Assembly: GCF_029227915.1 (NCBI RefSeq)
Contig: NC_079876.1
Location: forward strand, 38,981,828-39,045,827
Origin: Hydractinia symbiolongicarpus
Lineage: Eukaryota; Cnidaria; Hydrozoa; Anthoathecata; Hydractiniidae
Length of the DNA stretch: 64,000 nt
Direction: 5' to 3'
Shown here: positions 49,131 to 61,300 of the stretch, one piece after another
How positions within the stretch are numbered: the first letter of the stretch is position 1
How the letters are laid out: every line of letters starts with the position of its first letter
Translations under genes and position numbers: made by a program
Notes under the pieces: generated by a model
The model's database searches: none
Told to the model about the DNA's origin: nothing
Seen by the model: only the letters and a program-made list of their open reading frames with translations

Positions 49131-51089
49131 TAGTTTTCAAAAATGTTTTCATTTGTGATGAGACGCTGAATAAAAGAAGTTTAATCGCCGGCAAACGAAA
49201 ACCTGCGATTTCCCGTAAATCCCGGACTCGGCCCGTATAGTCAAAAGTATACAAAGAAAGTACCCGGGGTGTAAACTCATTTCCCGAACGATTTTTTAAA
49301 TTATTATTTCACCACTAAAGCCCATGAGACTTGTAGTTTTTAAAAATGTTTTCATTTTTGATGAGACGCTTAATAAAAGAGGTTTAATCGCCGGCAAACG
49401 AAATCCCGCGATTTCCCGTAAATCCCGGCTTGGCCCGTATAGTCGAATGTATACAAAGAAAGTACCCAGGAAGTAAACTCATTTCCCAAACGATTTTTTA
49501 AATTTTTTTTTCACCACTAAAACGCATGAGACTTGTAGTTTTCAAAAATGTTTTCATTTTTCATAAGACGCTTAATGAAAGAGGTTTAATCGCCGGCAAA
49601 CGAAAACCCGCGACTTCCCGTAAATCCCGGGCTTGGCCCGTATAGTCGAATGTATACAAAGAAAGTACCCAGGAAGTAAACTCATTTCCCGAACGATTTT
49701 TTAAATTTTTTTTCACCACTAAAGCCCATGAGACTTGTAGTTTTTAAAAATGTTTTCATTTTTGATGAGACGCTTAATAAAAGAGGTTTAATCGCCGGCA
49801 AACGAAATCCCGCGATTTCCCGTAAATCCCGGGCTTGACCCGCATAGTCGAATGTATACAAAGAAAGTACCCAGGGAGTAAACTCATTTCCCGAACAATT
49901 TTTTAAATTATTTTTTCACCACTAAAACGGATGAAACTTGTAGTTTTCAAAAATGTTTTCATTTTTGATGAGACGCTGAATAAAAGAAGTTTAATCGCCG
50001 GCAAACGAAAACCTGCGATTTCCCGTAAATCCCGGACTCGGCCCGTATAGTCAAAAGTATACAAAGAAACTACCCAGGGTGTAAACTCATTTCCCGAACG
50101 ATTTTTTAAATTATTATTTCACCACTAAAGCCCATGAGACTTGTAGTATTTAAAAATATTTTCATTTTTGATGAGACGCTGAATAAAAGAAGTTTAATCG
50201 CCGGCAAACGAAATCCCGCGATTTCCCGTAAATCCCTGGCTTGGCCCGTATAGTCGAATGTATACAAAGAAAGTACCCATGAAGTAAACTCATTTCCCGA
50301 ACGATTTTTTAAATTTTTTTTCACCACTAAAACGCATGAGACTTGTAGTTTTCAAAAATGTTTTCATTTGTGATGAGACGCTGAATAAAAGAAGTTTAAT
50401 CGCCGGCAAACGAAAACCTGCGATTTCCCGTAAATCCCGGACTCGGCCCGTATAGTCAAAAGTATACAAAGAAAGTACCCGGGGTGTAAACTCATTTCCC
50501 GAACGATTTTTTAAATTATTATTTCACCACTAAAGCCCATGAGACTTGTAGTTTTTAAAAATGTTTTCATTTTTGATGAGACGCTTAATAAAAGAGGTTT
50601 AATCGCCGGCAAACGAAATCCCGCGATTTCCCGTAAATCCCGGCTTGGCCCGTATAGTCGAATGTATACAAAGAAAGTACCCAGGAAGTAAACTCATTTC
50701 CCAAACGATTTTTTAAATTTTTTTTTCACCACTAAAACGCATGAGACTTGTAGTTTTCAAAAATGTTTTCATTTTTCATAAGACGCTTAATGAAAGAGGT
50801 TTAATCGCCGGCAAACGAAAACCCGCGACTTCCCGTAAATCCCGGGCTTGGCCCGTATAGTCGAATGTATACAAAGAAAGTACCCAGGAAGTAAACTCAT
50901 TTCCCGAACGATTTTTTAAATTTTTTTTCACCACTAAAGCCCATGAGACTTGTAGTTTTTAAAAATGTTTTCATTTTTGATGAGACGCTTAATAAAAGAG
51001 GTTTAATCGCCGGCAAACGAAATCCCGCGATTTCCCGTAAATCCCGGGCTTGACCCGCATAGTCGAATGTATACAAAGAAAGTACCCAG
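48660..51089 (-). repeat. Six-monomer unit tandemly duplicated in block II (1,215 bp x2)
   Basis: Copies at about 48,660-49,874 and 49,875-51,089 abut and share CGAACAATTTTTTAAATT (48,678 and 49,893), GGATGAAACTTG, GAAACTACCC, CCCATGAAGTAAAC, ATTTGTGATGAG and CTTGACCCGCATAG. A one-base difference, AAATACCTGG versus AAATCCCTGG, separates them near 49,017 and 50,232. The unit includes the outer part of the inverted-duplication arm. Confidence 0.83.
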
Positions 51090-52068
51090 GAAGTAAACTC
51101 ATTTCCCAAACGATTTTTTAAATTTTTTTTTCACCACTAAAACGCATGAGACTTGTAGTTTTCAAAAATGTTTTCATTTTTCATAAGACGCTTAATGAAA
51201 GAGGTTTAATCGCCGGCAAACGAAAACCCGCGACTTCCCGTAAATCCCGGGCTTGGCCCGTATAGTCGAATGTATACAAAGAAAGTAGCCAGGAAGTAAA
51301 CTCATTTCCCGAACGATTTTTTAAATTTTTTTTCACCACTAAAACGCATGAGACTTGTACTTTTCAAAAATGTTTTCATTTTTGATGAGACGCTGAATAA
51401 AAGAGGTTTAATCGCCGGCAAACGAAAACCTGCGATTTCCCGTAAATCCCGAACTCGCCCGTATAGTCAAAAGTATACAAAGAAAGAAACCGGGGGTGTA
51501 AACTCATTTCCCGAACGATTTTTTAAATTATTATTTCACCACTAAAGCCCATGCGACTTGTAGTTTTTAAAAATGTTTTCATTTTTGATGAGACGCTTAA
51601 TAAAAGAGGTTTAATCACCGGCAAACGAAATCCCGCGATTTCCCGTAAATCCCGGGCTTGGCCCGTATAGTCGAACGTATACAAAGAAAGTACCCAGGAA
51701 GTAAACTCATTTCCAGAACGATTTTTTAAATTTTTTTTCACCACTAAAACGCATGAGATTTGTACTTTTCAAAAATGTTTTCATTTTTCATGAGACGCTT
51801 AATGAAAGAGGTTTAATCGCCGGCAAACGAAAACCCGTGATTTCCCGTAAATCCCGGGCTTGGCCCGTATAGTCGAATGTATACAAAGAAAGTACCCTGT
51901 GAGTAAACTCATTTCCAGAACGATTTTTTAAATTATTTTTTCACCACTAAAACGCATAAGACTTGTAGTTTTCAAAAATGTTTTCATTTTCGATGAGACG
52001 CTAAATAAAAGAAGTTTAATCGCCGGCAAACGAAAACCTGCGATTTCCCGTAAATCCCGGACTCGGCC

Positions 52069-52086
52069 GTATAGTAATGAAAGTAC
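52069..52086 (-). repeat. Deletion-variant monomer lacking GTATAC (1 of 5)
   Basis: The usual 29-base stretch from GTATAGT to GAAAGTAC is reduced to 18 bases (GTATAGTAATGAAAGTAC), a net loss of 11 that removes the GTATAC palindrome and one arm of the GTATA/TATAC dyad. The same allele occurs at 53,678 and 55,681. A version reading GTATCGTAATG occurs at 54,072 and 56,076. I found it only in block II, so it arose after the inversion or was lost elsewhere. Confidence 0.8.
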
Positions 52087-52699
52087 CCGGGATGTAAACT
52101 CATTTCCCGAACGATTTTTTAAGTTATTATTTCACCACTAAAACCCATGAGACTTGTAGTTTTCAAAAATGTTTTCATTTTTGATGAGACGCTGAATAAA
52201 AGAAGTTTAATCGCCGGCAAACGAAAACCTGCGATTTCCCGTAAATCCAGGACTCGGCCCGTATAGTCAAAAGTATACAAAGAAAGTACCCAGGGTGTAA
52301 ACTCATTTCCCGAACGATTTTTTAAATTATTATTTCACCACTAAAGCCAATGCGACTTGTAGTTTTTAAAAATGTTTTCATTTTTGATGAGACGCTTAAT
52401 AAAAGAGGTTTAATCTCCGGCAAACGAAATCCCGCGATTTCCCGTAAATCCCGGGCTTGGCCCGTATAGTCGAACGTATACAAAGAAAGTACCCAGGAAG
52501 TAAACTCATTTCCCGAACGATTTTTTAAATTTTTTTTCACCACTAAAACGCATGAGATTTGTACTTTTCAAAAATGTTTTCATTTTTCATGAGACGCTTA
52601 ATGAAAGAGGTTTAATCGCCGGCAAACGAAAACCCGCGATTTCCCGTAAATCCCGGGCTTGGCCCGTATAGTCAAAAGTATACAAAGAAAGTACCCAGG

Positions 52700-55600
52700 G
52701 TGTAAACTCATTTCCCGAACGATTTTTTAAATTATTATTTCACCACTAAAGCCCATGCGACTTGTAGTTTTTAAAAATGTTTTCATTTTTGATGAGACGC
52801 TTAATAAAAGAGGTTTAATCGCCGGCAAACGAAATCCCGCGATTTCCCGTAAATCCCGGGCTTGGCCCGTATAGTCGAACGTATACAAAGAAAGTACCCA
52901 GGAAGTAAACTCATTTCCCGAACGATTTTTTAAATTTTTTTTCACCACTAAAACGCATGAGATTTGTACTTTTCAAAAATGTTTTCATTTTTCATGAGAC
53001 GCTTAATGAAAGAGGTTTAATTGCCGGCAAACGAAAACCTGCGATTTCCCGTAAATCCCGGACTCGGCCCGTATAGTCAAAAGTATACAAAGAAAGTACC
53101 CGGGGTGTAAACTCATTTCCCGAACGATTTTTTAAATTATTATTTCACCACTAAAGCCCATGCGACTTGTAGTTTTTAAAAATGTTTTCATTTTTGATGA
53201 GACGCTTAATAAAAGAGGTTTAATCGCCGGCAAACGAAATCCCGCGATTTCCCGTAAATCCCGGGCTTGGCCCGTATAGTCAAACGTATACAAAGAAAGT
53301 ACCCAGGAAGTAAACTCATTTCCCGAACGATTTTTTAAATTTTTTTTCACCACTAAAACGCAAGAGATTTGTACTTTTCAAAAATGTTTTCATTTTTCAT
53401 GAGACGCTTAGTGAAAGAGGTTTAATCGCCCGCAAACGAAAACCCGCGATTTCCCGTAAATCCCGGGCTTGGCCCGTATAGTCGAATGTATACAAAGAAA
53501 GTACCCTGTGAGTAAACTCATTTCCAGAACGATTTTTTAAATTATTTTTTCACCACTAAAACGCATAAGACTTGTAGTTTTCAAAAATGTTTTCATTTTT
53601 GATGAGACGCTAAATAAAAGAAGTTTAATCGCCGGCAAACGAAAACCTGCGATTTCCCGTATATCCCGGACTCGGCCGTATAGTAATGAAAGTACCCGGG
53701 ATGTAAACTCATTTCCCGAACGATTTTTTAAGTTATTATTTCACCACTAAAACCCATGAGACTTGTAGTTTTCAAAAATGTTTTCATTTTTGATGAGACG
53801 CTGAATAAAAGAAGTTTAATCGCCGGCAAACGAAAACCTGCGATTTCCCGTAAATCCCCACTCGGCCCGTATAGTCAAAAGTATACAAAGAAAGTACCCA
53901 GGGAGTAAACTCATTTCCCGAACGATTTTTTAAATTGTTTTTTCACCACTAAAACGCATGAGACTTGTAGTTTTCAAAATTGTTTTCATTTTTGATGAGA
54001 CGCTGAATAAAAGAAGTTTAATCGCCGGCAAACGAAAACCTGCGATTTCCCGTAAATCCCGGACTCGGCCCGTATCGTAATGAAAGTACCCGAGATGTAA
54101 ACTCATTTCCCGAACGATTTTTTAAATTATTATTTCACCACTAAAACCCATGAGACTTGTAGTTTTTAAAAATGTTTTCATTTTTGATGAGACGCTGAAT
54201 AAAAGAAGTTTAATCGCCGGCAAACGAAAACCCGCCATTTCCGTAAACCCCGGACTCGGCCCGCATAGTCAAAAGTATACAAAGAAAGTACCCAGGGAGT
54301 AAACTCATTTCCCGAACGATTTTTTAAATTATTTTTTCACCACTAAAACGCATGAGACTTGTAGTTTTCAAAATTGTTTTCATTTTTGATGAGACGCTGA
54401 ATAAAAGAAGTTTAATCACCGGCAAACGAAAACCTGCGATTTCCCGTAAATCCCGGACTCCACCCGTATAGTCAAAAGTATACAAAGAAAGTACCCAGGG
54501 TGTAAACTCATTTCCCGAACGATTTTTTAAATTATTATTTCACCACTAAAGCCCATGAGACTTGTAGTATTTAAAAATATTTTCATTTTTGATGAGACGC
54601 TGAATAAAAGAAGTTTAATCGCCAGCAAACGAAATCCCGCGCTTTCCCGTAAATCCCGGGCTTGGCCCGTATAGTCGAATGTATACAAAGAAAGTACCCA
54701 GGGTGTAAACTCATTTCCCGAATGATTTTTTAAATTATTATTTCACCACTAAAGCCCATGCGACTTGTAGTTTTTAAAAATGTTTTCATTTTTGATGAGA
54801 CGCTTAATAAAAGAGGTTTAATCGCCGGCAAACGAAATCCCGCGATTTCCCGTAAATCCCGGGCTTGGCCCGTATAGTCGAACGTATACAAAGAAAGTAC
54901 CCAGGAAGTAAACTCATTTCCCGAACGATTTTTTAAATTTTTTTTCACCACTAAAACGCATGAGATTTGTACTTTTCAAAAATGTTTTCATTTTTCATGA
55001 GACGCTTAATGAAAGAGGTTTAATCGCCGGCAAACGAAAACCTGCGATTTCCCGTAAATCCCGGACTCGGCCCGTATAGTCAAAAGTATACAAAGAAAGT
55101 ACCCGGGGTGTAAACTCATTTCCCGAACGATTTTTTAAATTATTATTTCACCACTAAAGCCCATGCGACTTGTAGTTTTTAAAAATGTTTTCATTTTTGA
55201 TGAGACGCTTAATAAAAGAGGTTTAATCGCCGGCAAACGAAATCCCGCGATTTCCCGTAAATCCCGGGCTTGGCCCGTATAGTCGAACGTATACAAAGAA
55301 AGTACCCAGGAAGTAAACTCATTTCCCGAACGATTTTTTAAATTTTTTTTCACCACTAAAACGCAAGAGATTTGTACTTTTCAAAAATGTTTTCATTTTT
55401 CATGAGACGCTTAATGAAAGAGGTTTAATCGCCCGCAAACGAAAACCCGCGATTTCCCGTAAATCCCGGGCTTGGCCCGTATAGTCGAATGTATACAAAG
55501 AAAGTACCCTGTGAGTAAACTCATTTCCAGAACGATTTTTTAAATTATTTTTTCACCACTAAAACGCATAAGACTTGTAGTTTTCAAAAATGTTTTCATT

Positions 55601-56705
55601 TTTGATGAGACGCTAAATAAAAGAAGTTTAATCGCCGGCAAACGAAAACCTGCGATTTCCCGTATATCCCGGACTCGGCCGTATAGTAATGAAAGTACCC
55701 GGGATGTAAACTCATTTCCCGAACGATTTTTTAAGTTATTATTTCACCACTAAAACCCATGAGACTTGTAGTTTTCAAAAATGTTTTCATTTTTGATGAG
55801 ACGCTGAATAAAAGAAGTTTAATCGCCGGCAAACGAAAACCTGCGATTTCCCGTAAATCCCGGACTCGGCCCGTATAGTCAAAAGTATACAAAGAAAGTA
55901 CCCAGGGAGTAAACTCATTTCCCGAACGATTTTTTAAATTGTTTTTTCACCACTAAAACGCATGAGACTTGTAGTTTTCAAAATTGTTTTCATTTTTGAT
56001 GAGACGCTGAATAAAAGAAGTTTAATCGCCGGCAAACGAAAACCTGCGATTTCCCGTAAATCCCGGACTCGGCCCGTATCGTAATGAAAGTACCCGAGAT
56101 GTAAACTCATTTCCCGAACGATTTTTTAAATTATTATTTCACCACTAAAACCCATGAGACTTGTAGTTTTTAAAAATGTTTTCATTTTTGATGAGACGCT
56201 GAATAAAAGAAGTTTAATCGCCGGCAAACGAAAACCCGCCATTTCCGTAAACCCCGCACTCGGCCCGCATAGTCAAAAGTATACAAAGAAAGTACCCAGG
56301 GAGTAAACTCATTTCCCGAACGATTTTTTAAATTATTTTTTCACCACTAAAACGCATGAGACTTGTAGTTTTCAAAATTGTTTTCATTTTTGATGAGACG
56401 CTGAATAAAAGAAGTTTAATCACCGGCAAACGAAAACCTGCGATTTCCCGTAAATCCCGGACTCCACCCGTATAGTCAAAAGTATACAAAGAAAGTACCC
56501 AGGGTGTAAACTCATTTCCCGAACGATTTTTTAAATTATTATTTCACCACTAAAGCCCATGAGACTTGTAGTATTTAAAAATATTTTCATTTTTGATGAG
56601 ACGCTGAATAAAAGAAGTTTAATCGCCGGCAAACGAAATCCCGCGCTTTCCCGTAAATCCCGGGCTTGGCCCGTATAGTCGAATGTATACAAAGAAAGTA
56701 CCCAG
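52700..56705 (-). repeat. Ten-monomer unit tandemly duplicated in block II (2,003 bp x2)
   Basis: Copies at about 52,700-54,702 and 54,703-56,705 abut. CAAGAGATTTGTAC is at 53,361 and 55,364, and the deletion monomer GTATAGTAATGAAAGTAC at 53,678 and 55,681. The unit is 27 bases short of 10 x 203, mainly because it contains two 11-nt deletion monomers plus single-base losses. Few differences separate the copies, such as CCCACTCGG versus CCCGGACTCGG near 53,858, so the event looks young. Confidence 0.85.
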
Positions 56706-58120
56706 GAAGTAAACTCATTTCCCGAACGATTTTTTAAATTTTTTTTCACCACTAAAACGCATGAGACTTGTAGTTTTCAAAAATCTTTTCATTTTTGATG
56801 AGACGCTGAATAAAAGATGTTTAATCGCCGGCAAACGAAAACCTGCGATTTCCCGTAAATCCCGGACTCGCCACGTGTAGTCAAAAGTATACAAAGAAAG
56901 TACCCGGGGTGTAAACTCATTTCCCAAACGATTTTTTAAATTATTATTTCACCACTAAAGCCCATGAGACTTGTAGTTTTTAAAAATGTTTTCATTTTTG
57001 ATGAGACGCTTAATAAAAGAGGTTTAATCGCCGGCATACGAAATCCCGCGATTTCCCGTAAATCCCGGACTCGGCCCGCATAATCAAAAGTATACAAAGA
57101 AAGTACCCAGGGAGTAAACTCATTTCCCGAACCATTTTTTAAATTATTTTTTCACCACTAAAACGCATGAGACTTGTAGTTTTCTAAATTGTTTTCATTT
57201 TTGATGAGACGCTGAATAAAAGAAGTTTAATCGCCGGCAAACGAAAACCTGCGATTTCCCGTAAATCCCGGACTCCACCCGTATAGTCAAAAGTATACAA
57301 AGAAAGTACCCAGGGTGTAAACTCATTTCCCGAACGATTTTTTAAATTATTATTTCACCACTAAAGCCCATGAGACTTGTAGTATTTAAAAATATTTTCA
57401 TTTTTGATGAGACGCTGAATAAAAGAAGTTTAATCGCCGGCAAACGAAATCCCGCGCTTTCCCGTAAATCCCGGGCTTGGCCCGTATAGTCGAATGTATA
57501 CAAAGAAAGTACCCAGGAAGTAAACTCATTTCCCGAACGATTTTTTAAATTTTTTTTCACCACTAAAACGCATGAGACTTGTAGTTTTCAAAAATCTTTT
57601 CATTTTTGATGAGACGCTGAATAAAAGAAGTTTAATCGCCGGCAAACGAAAACCTGCGATTTCCCGTAAATCCCGGACTCGCCACGTGTAGTCAAAAGTA
57701 TACAAAGAAAGTACCCGGGGTGTAAACTCATTTCCCAAACAATTTTTTAAATTATTATTTCACCACTAAAGCCCATGAGACTTGTAGTTTTTAAAAATGT
57801 TTTCATTTTTGATGAGACGCTTAATAAAAGAGGTTTAATCGCCGGCATACGAAATCCCGCGATTTCCCGTAAATCCCGGGCTTGGCCCGTATAGTCGAAT
57901 GTATACAAAGAAAGTACCCAGGAAGTAAACTCATTTCCCGAACGATTTTTTAAATTATTTTTTCACCACTAAAACGCATGAGACTTGTAGTTTTCAAAAA
58001 TGTTTTCATTTGTGATGAGACGCTGAATAAAAGAAGTTTAATCGCCGGCAAACGAAAACCTGCGATTTCCCGTAAATCCCGGACTCGGCCCGTATAGTCA
58101 AAAGTATACAAAGAAAGTAC
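56490..58120 (-). repeat. Four-monomer unit repeated (811-bp offset)
   Basis: Markers CTCCACCCGTATAG, CGCGCTTTCCCG, AAAAATCTTTTCATTTTTG (near 56,779 and 57,590), CGCCACGTGTAGTC and GCCGGCATACG recur 811 bases apart. The first copy has AAAAGATGTTTAATC for AAAAGAAGTTTAATC. The unit continues to just short of the second strand switch. Confidence 0.72.
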
Positions 58121-58348
58121 CCAGGGTGTAAACTCATTTCCCGAACGATTTTTTAAATTTTTATTTCACCACTAAAGCCCATGAGACTTGTAGTTTTTAA
58201 AAATGTTTCCATTTTTGATGAGACGCTTAATAAAAGAGGTTTAATCGCCGGCAAACGAAATCCCGCGATTTCCCGTAAATCCCGGGCTTGGCCCGTATAG
58301 TAGAATGTATACAAAGAAAGTACCCAAGAAGTAAACTCATTTCCCGAA

Positions 58349-58353
58349 CGATT
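58349..58353. other. Strand-switch junction J2 with 5-bp microhomology
   Basis: Minus-strand monomer sequence ...CTCATTTCCCGAACGATT runs directly into plus-strand sequence CGATTAAACCTCTTTTATTC. CGATT is shared: the minus monomer continues CGATTTTTTAAA and the plus monomer GCCGGCGATTAAAC. No foreign bases are inserted. The phases joined here are not those expected if 46,027-58,349 had simply been turned round in place, so some sequence was lost or the block was copied in. End joining or template switching at microhomology is inferred. Confidence 0.88.
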
Positions 58354-61300
58354 AAACCTCTTTTATTCAGCGTCTCATCAAAAATGAAAACATTTTTGAA
58401 AACTACAAGTCTCATGCGTTTTAGTGGTGAAAAAAAAATTTAAAAAATCGTTCGGGAAATGAGTTTACACCCCGTGTACTTTCTTTGTATACTTTTGACT
58501 ATTAGGGCCGAGTCCATGATTTACGGGAAATCGCAGGTTTTCGTTTGTCGGCGATTAAACTTCTTTTATTAACCGTCTCATCAAAAATGAAAACATTTTT
58601 AAAAACTACAAGTCTCATGGGCTTTAGTAGTGAATTAATAATTTAAAAAATCGTTCGGGGAATGAGTTTACACCCCGGGTACTTTCTTTGTATACTTTTG
58701 ACTATACGGGCCGAGTCCGGGATTTACGGGAAATCGCAGGTTTTCGTTTGCCGGCGATTAAACTTCTTTTATTCAGCGTCTCATCAAAAATGAAAACATT
58801 TTTGAAAACTACAAGTCTCATGCGTTTTAGTGGTGAAAAAATAATTTAAAAAATCGTTCGGGAAATGAGTTTACTCCCTGGGTACTTTCTTTGTATACTT
58901 TTGACTATGCGGGCCGAGTCCGGGGTTTACGGGAAATGGCGGATTTTCGTTTGCCGGCGATTAAACTTCTTTTATTTAGCGTCTCATCAAAAATGAAAAC
59001 ATTTTTAAAAACTACAAGTCTCAAGCGTTTTAGTGGTGAAAAAATAATTTAAAAATACGTTTTGGAAATGAGTTTACCCACAGGGTACTTTCTTTGTATA
59101 CATTCGACTATACGGGCCAAGCCCGGGATTTACGGGAAATCGCGGGTTTTCGTTTGCCGGCGATTAAACCACTTTCATTAAGCGTCTCATCAAAAATGAA
59201 AACATATCTGAAAACTACAAGTCTCATGCGTTTTAGTGGTGAAAAAATAATTTAAAAATTCGTTCGGGAAATGAGTTTACTCACTGGGTACTTACCTTGT
59301 ATACTTTTGACTATACGGGCCGAGTCCGGGATTTACGGAAAATCGCGGGTTTTCGTTTGCCGGCGATTAAACTTCTTTTATTCAGCCTCTCATCAAAAAT
59401 GAAAACATTTTTAAAAACTACAAGTCTCATGGGTTTTAGTGGTGAAATAATAATTTAAAAAATCGTTTGGGAAATGAGTTTACTCCCTGGGTACTTTCTT
59501 TGTATACTTTTGACTATACGGGCCGAGTCCGGGATTTACGGGAAATCGCAGGTTTTCGTTTGCCGGCGATTAAACTTCTTTTATTCAGCGTCTCATCAAA
59601 AATGAAAACATTTTTGAAAACTACAAGTCTCATGCGTTTTAGTGGTGAAATATTAATTTAAAAAATCGTTTGAGAAAAGAGTTTACTCCCTGGGTACTTT
59701 CTTTGTATACTTTTGACTATACGGGCCGAGTCCAGGATTTACGGGAAATCGCAGGTTTTCGTTTGCCGGCGATTAAACTTCTTTTATTTAGCGTCTCATC
59801 AAAAATGAAAACATTTTTAAAAACTACAAGTCTCATGCGTTTTAGTGGTGAAAAAGTAATTTAAAAAATCGTTCAGGAAATGAATTTACTCCCTGGGTAC
59901 TTTCTTTGTATACTTTTGACTATACGGGCCAAGCCGGGATTTACGGGAAATCGCGGATTTTCGTTTGCCGGCGATTAAACTTCTTTTATTCAGCGTCCCA
60001 TCAAATATGAAAACATTTTTAAAAACTACAAGTCTTATGCGTTTTAGTGGTGAAAAAATAATTTAAAAAATCGTTCTGGAAATGAGTTTACTCCCTGGGT
60101 ACTTTCTTTGAATACTTTTGACTATACGGGCCGAGTCCGGGATTTAGGGAAATCGCAGGTTTTCGTTTGCCGGCGATTAAACTGCTTTTATTCATCGTCT
60201 CATCAAAAATGAAAACATTTTTGAAAACTACAAGTCTCATGCGTTTTAGTGGTGAAATAATAATTTAAAAAATCGTTTGAGAAAAGAGTTTACTCCCTGG
60301 GTACTTTCTTTGTATACTTTTGACTATACGGGCCGAGTCCAGGATTTACGGGAAATCGCAGGTTTTCGTTTGCCGGCGATTAAACTTCTTTTATTTAGCG
60401 TCTCATCAAAAATGAAAACATTTTTAAAAACAACAAGTCTCATGCGTTTTAGTGGTGAAAAAGTAATTTGAAAAATCGTTCAGGAAATGAATTTACTCCA
60501 TGGGTACTTTCTTTGTATACTTTTGACTATACGGGCCAAGCCGGGATTTACGGGAAATCGCGGATTTTCGTTTGCCGGCGATTAAACTTCTTTTATTCAG
60601 CGTCCCATCAAATATGAAAACATTTTTAAAAACTACAAGTCTTATGCGTTTTAGTGGTGAAAAAATAATTTAAAAAATCGTTCTGGAAATGAGTTTACTC
60701 CCTGGGTACTTTCTTTGTATACTTTTGACTATACGGGCCGAGTCCGGGATTTAGGGAAATCGCAGGTTTTCGTTTGCCGGCGATTAAACTTCTTTTATTC
60801 ATCGTCTCATCAAAAATGAAAACATTTTTGAAAACTACAAGTCTCATGCGTTTTAGTGGTGAAAAAATAATTTAAAAAATCGTTCGGGAAATGAGTTAAC
60901 TCCCTGGGTACTTTCTTTGTATACTTTTGACTATACGGGCCAAGCCGGGATTTACGGGAAATCGCGGGTTTTCGTTTGCCGGCGATTAAACTTCTTTTAT
61001 TCAGCGTCTCATCAAAAATTAAAACATTTTTAAAAACTACAAGTCTTATGCGTTTTAGTGGTGAAAAAATAATTTAATAAATCGTTCTGGAAATGAGTTT
61101 ACTCACAGGGTACTTTCTTTGTATACATCCGACTATACGTGCCAATCCCGGGATTTACGGGAAATCGCGGGTTTTCGTTATCCGGCGATTAAACCTCTTT
61201 CATTAAGCGTCTCATCAAAAATGTAAACTTTTTTGAAAACTACAAGTCTCATGCGTTTTAGTGGTGAAAAAATAATTTAAAAAATCGTTCGGGAAATGAG

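Larger units (their letters stand above)
46027..58353 (-). repeat. 203-bp satellite array, block II (inverted orientation)
   Basis: About 61 monomers of the same family run on the minus strand, recognisable by GTAAACTCATTTCCC recurring every 202-203 bases. Type B monomers here read GTCGAATGTATAC, the complement of the ACATTCGAC form found on the + strand at 38-46 kb and right of 58.3 kb. So the block derives from the right-hand subfamily, not from the ACATTGGAC subfamily at 1-30 kb. It contains its own tandem higher-order duplications, so it has evolved in place since the flip. Confidence 0.96.

Noticed and set aside
46027-58353. Block II as a simple in-place inversion of one segment
   Set aside because: Monomer phases at the two ends are not complementary as a clean inversion requires, and the left end duplicates sequence still present at 42.9-45.6 kb in direct orientation. 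An inverted duplication or complex event fits better.
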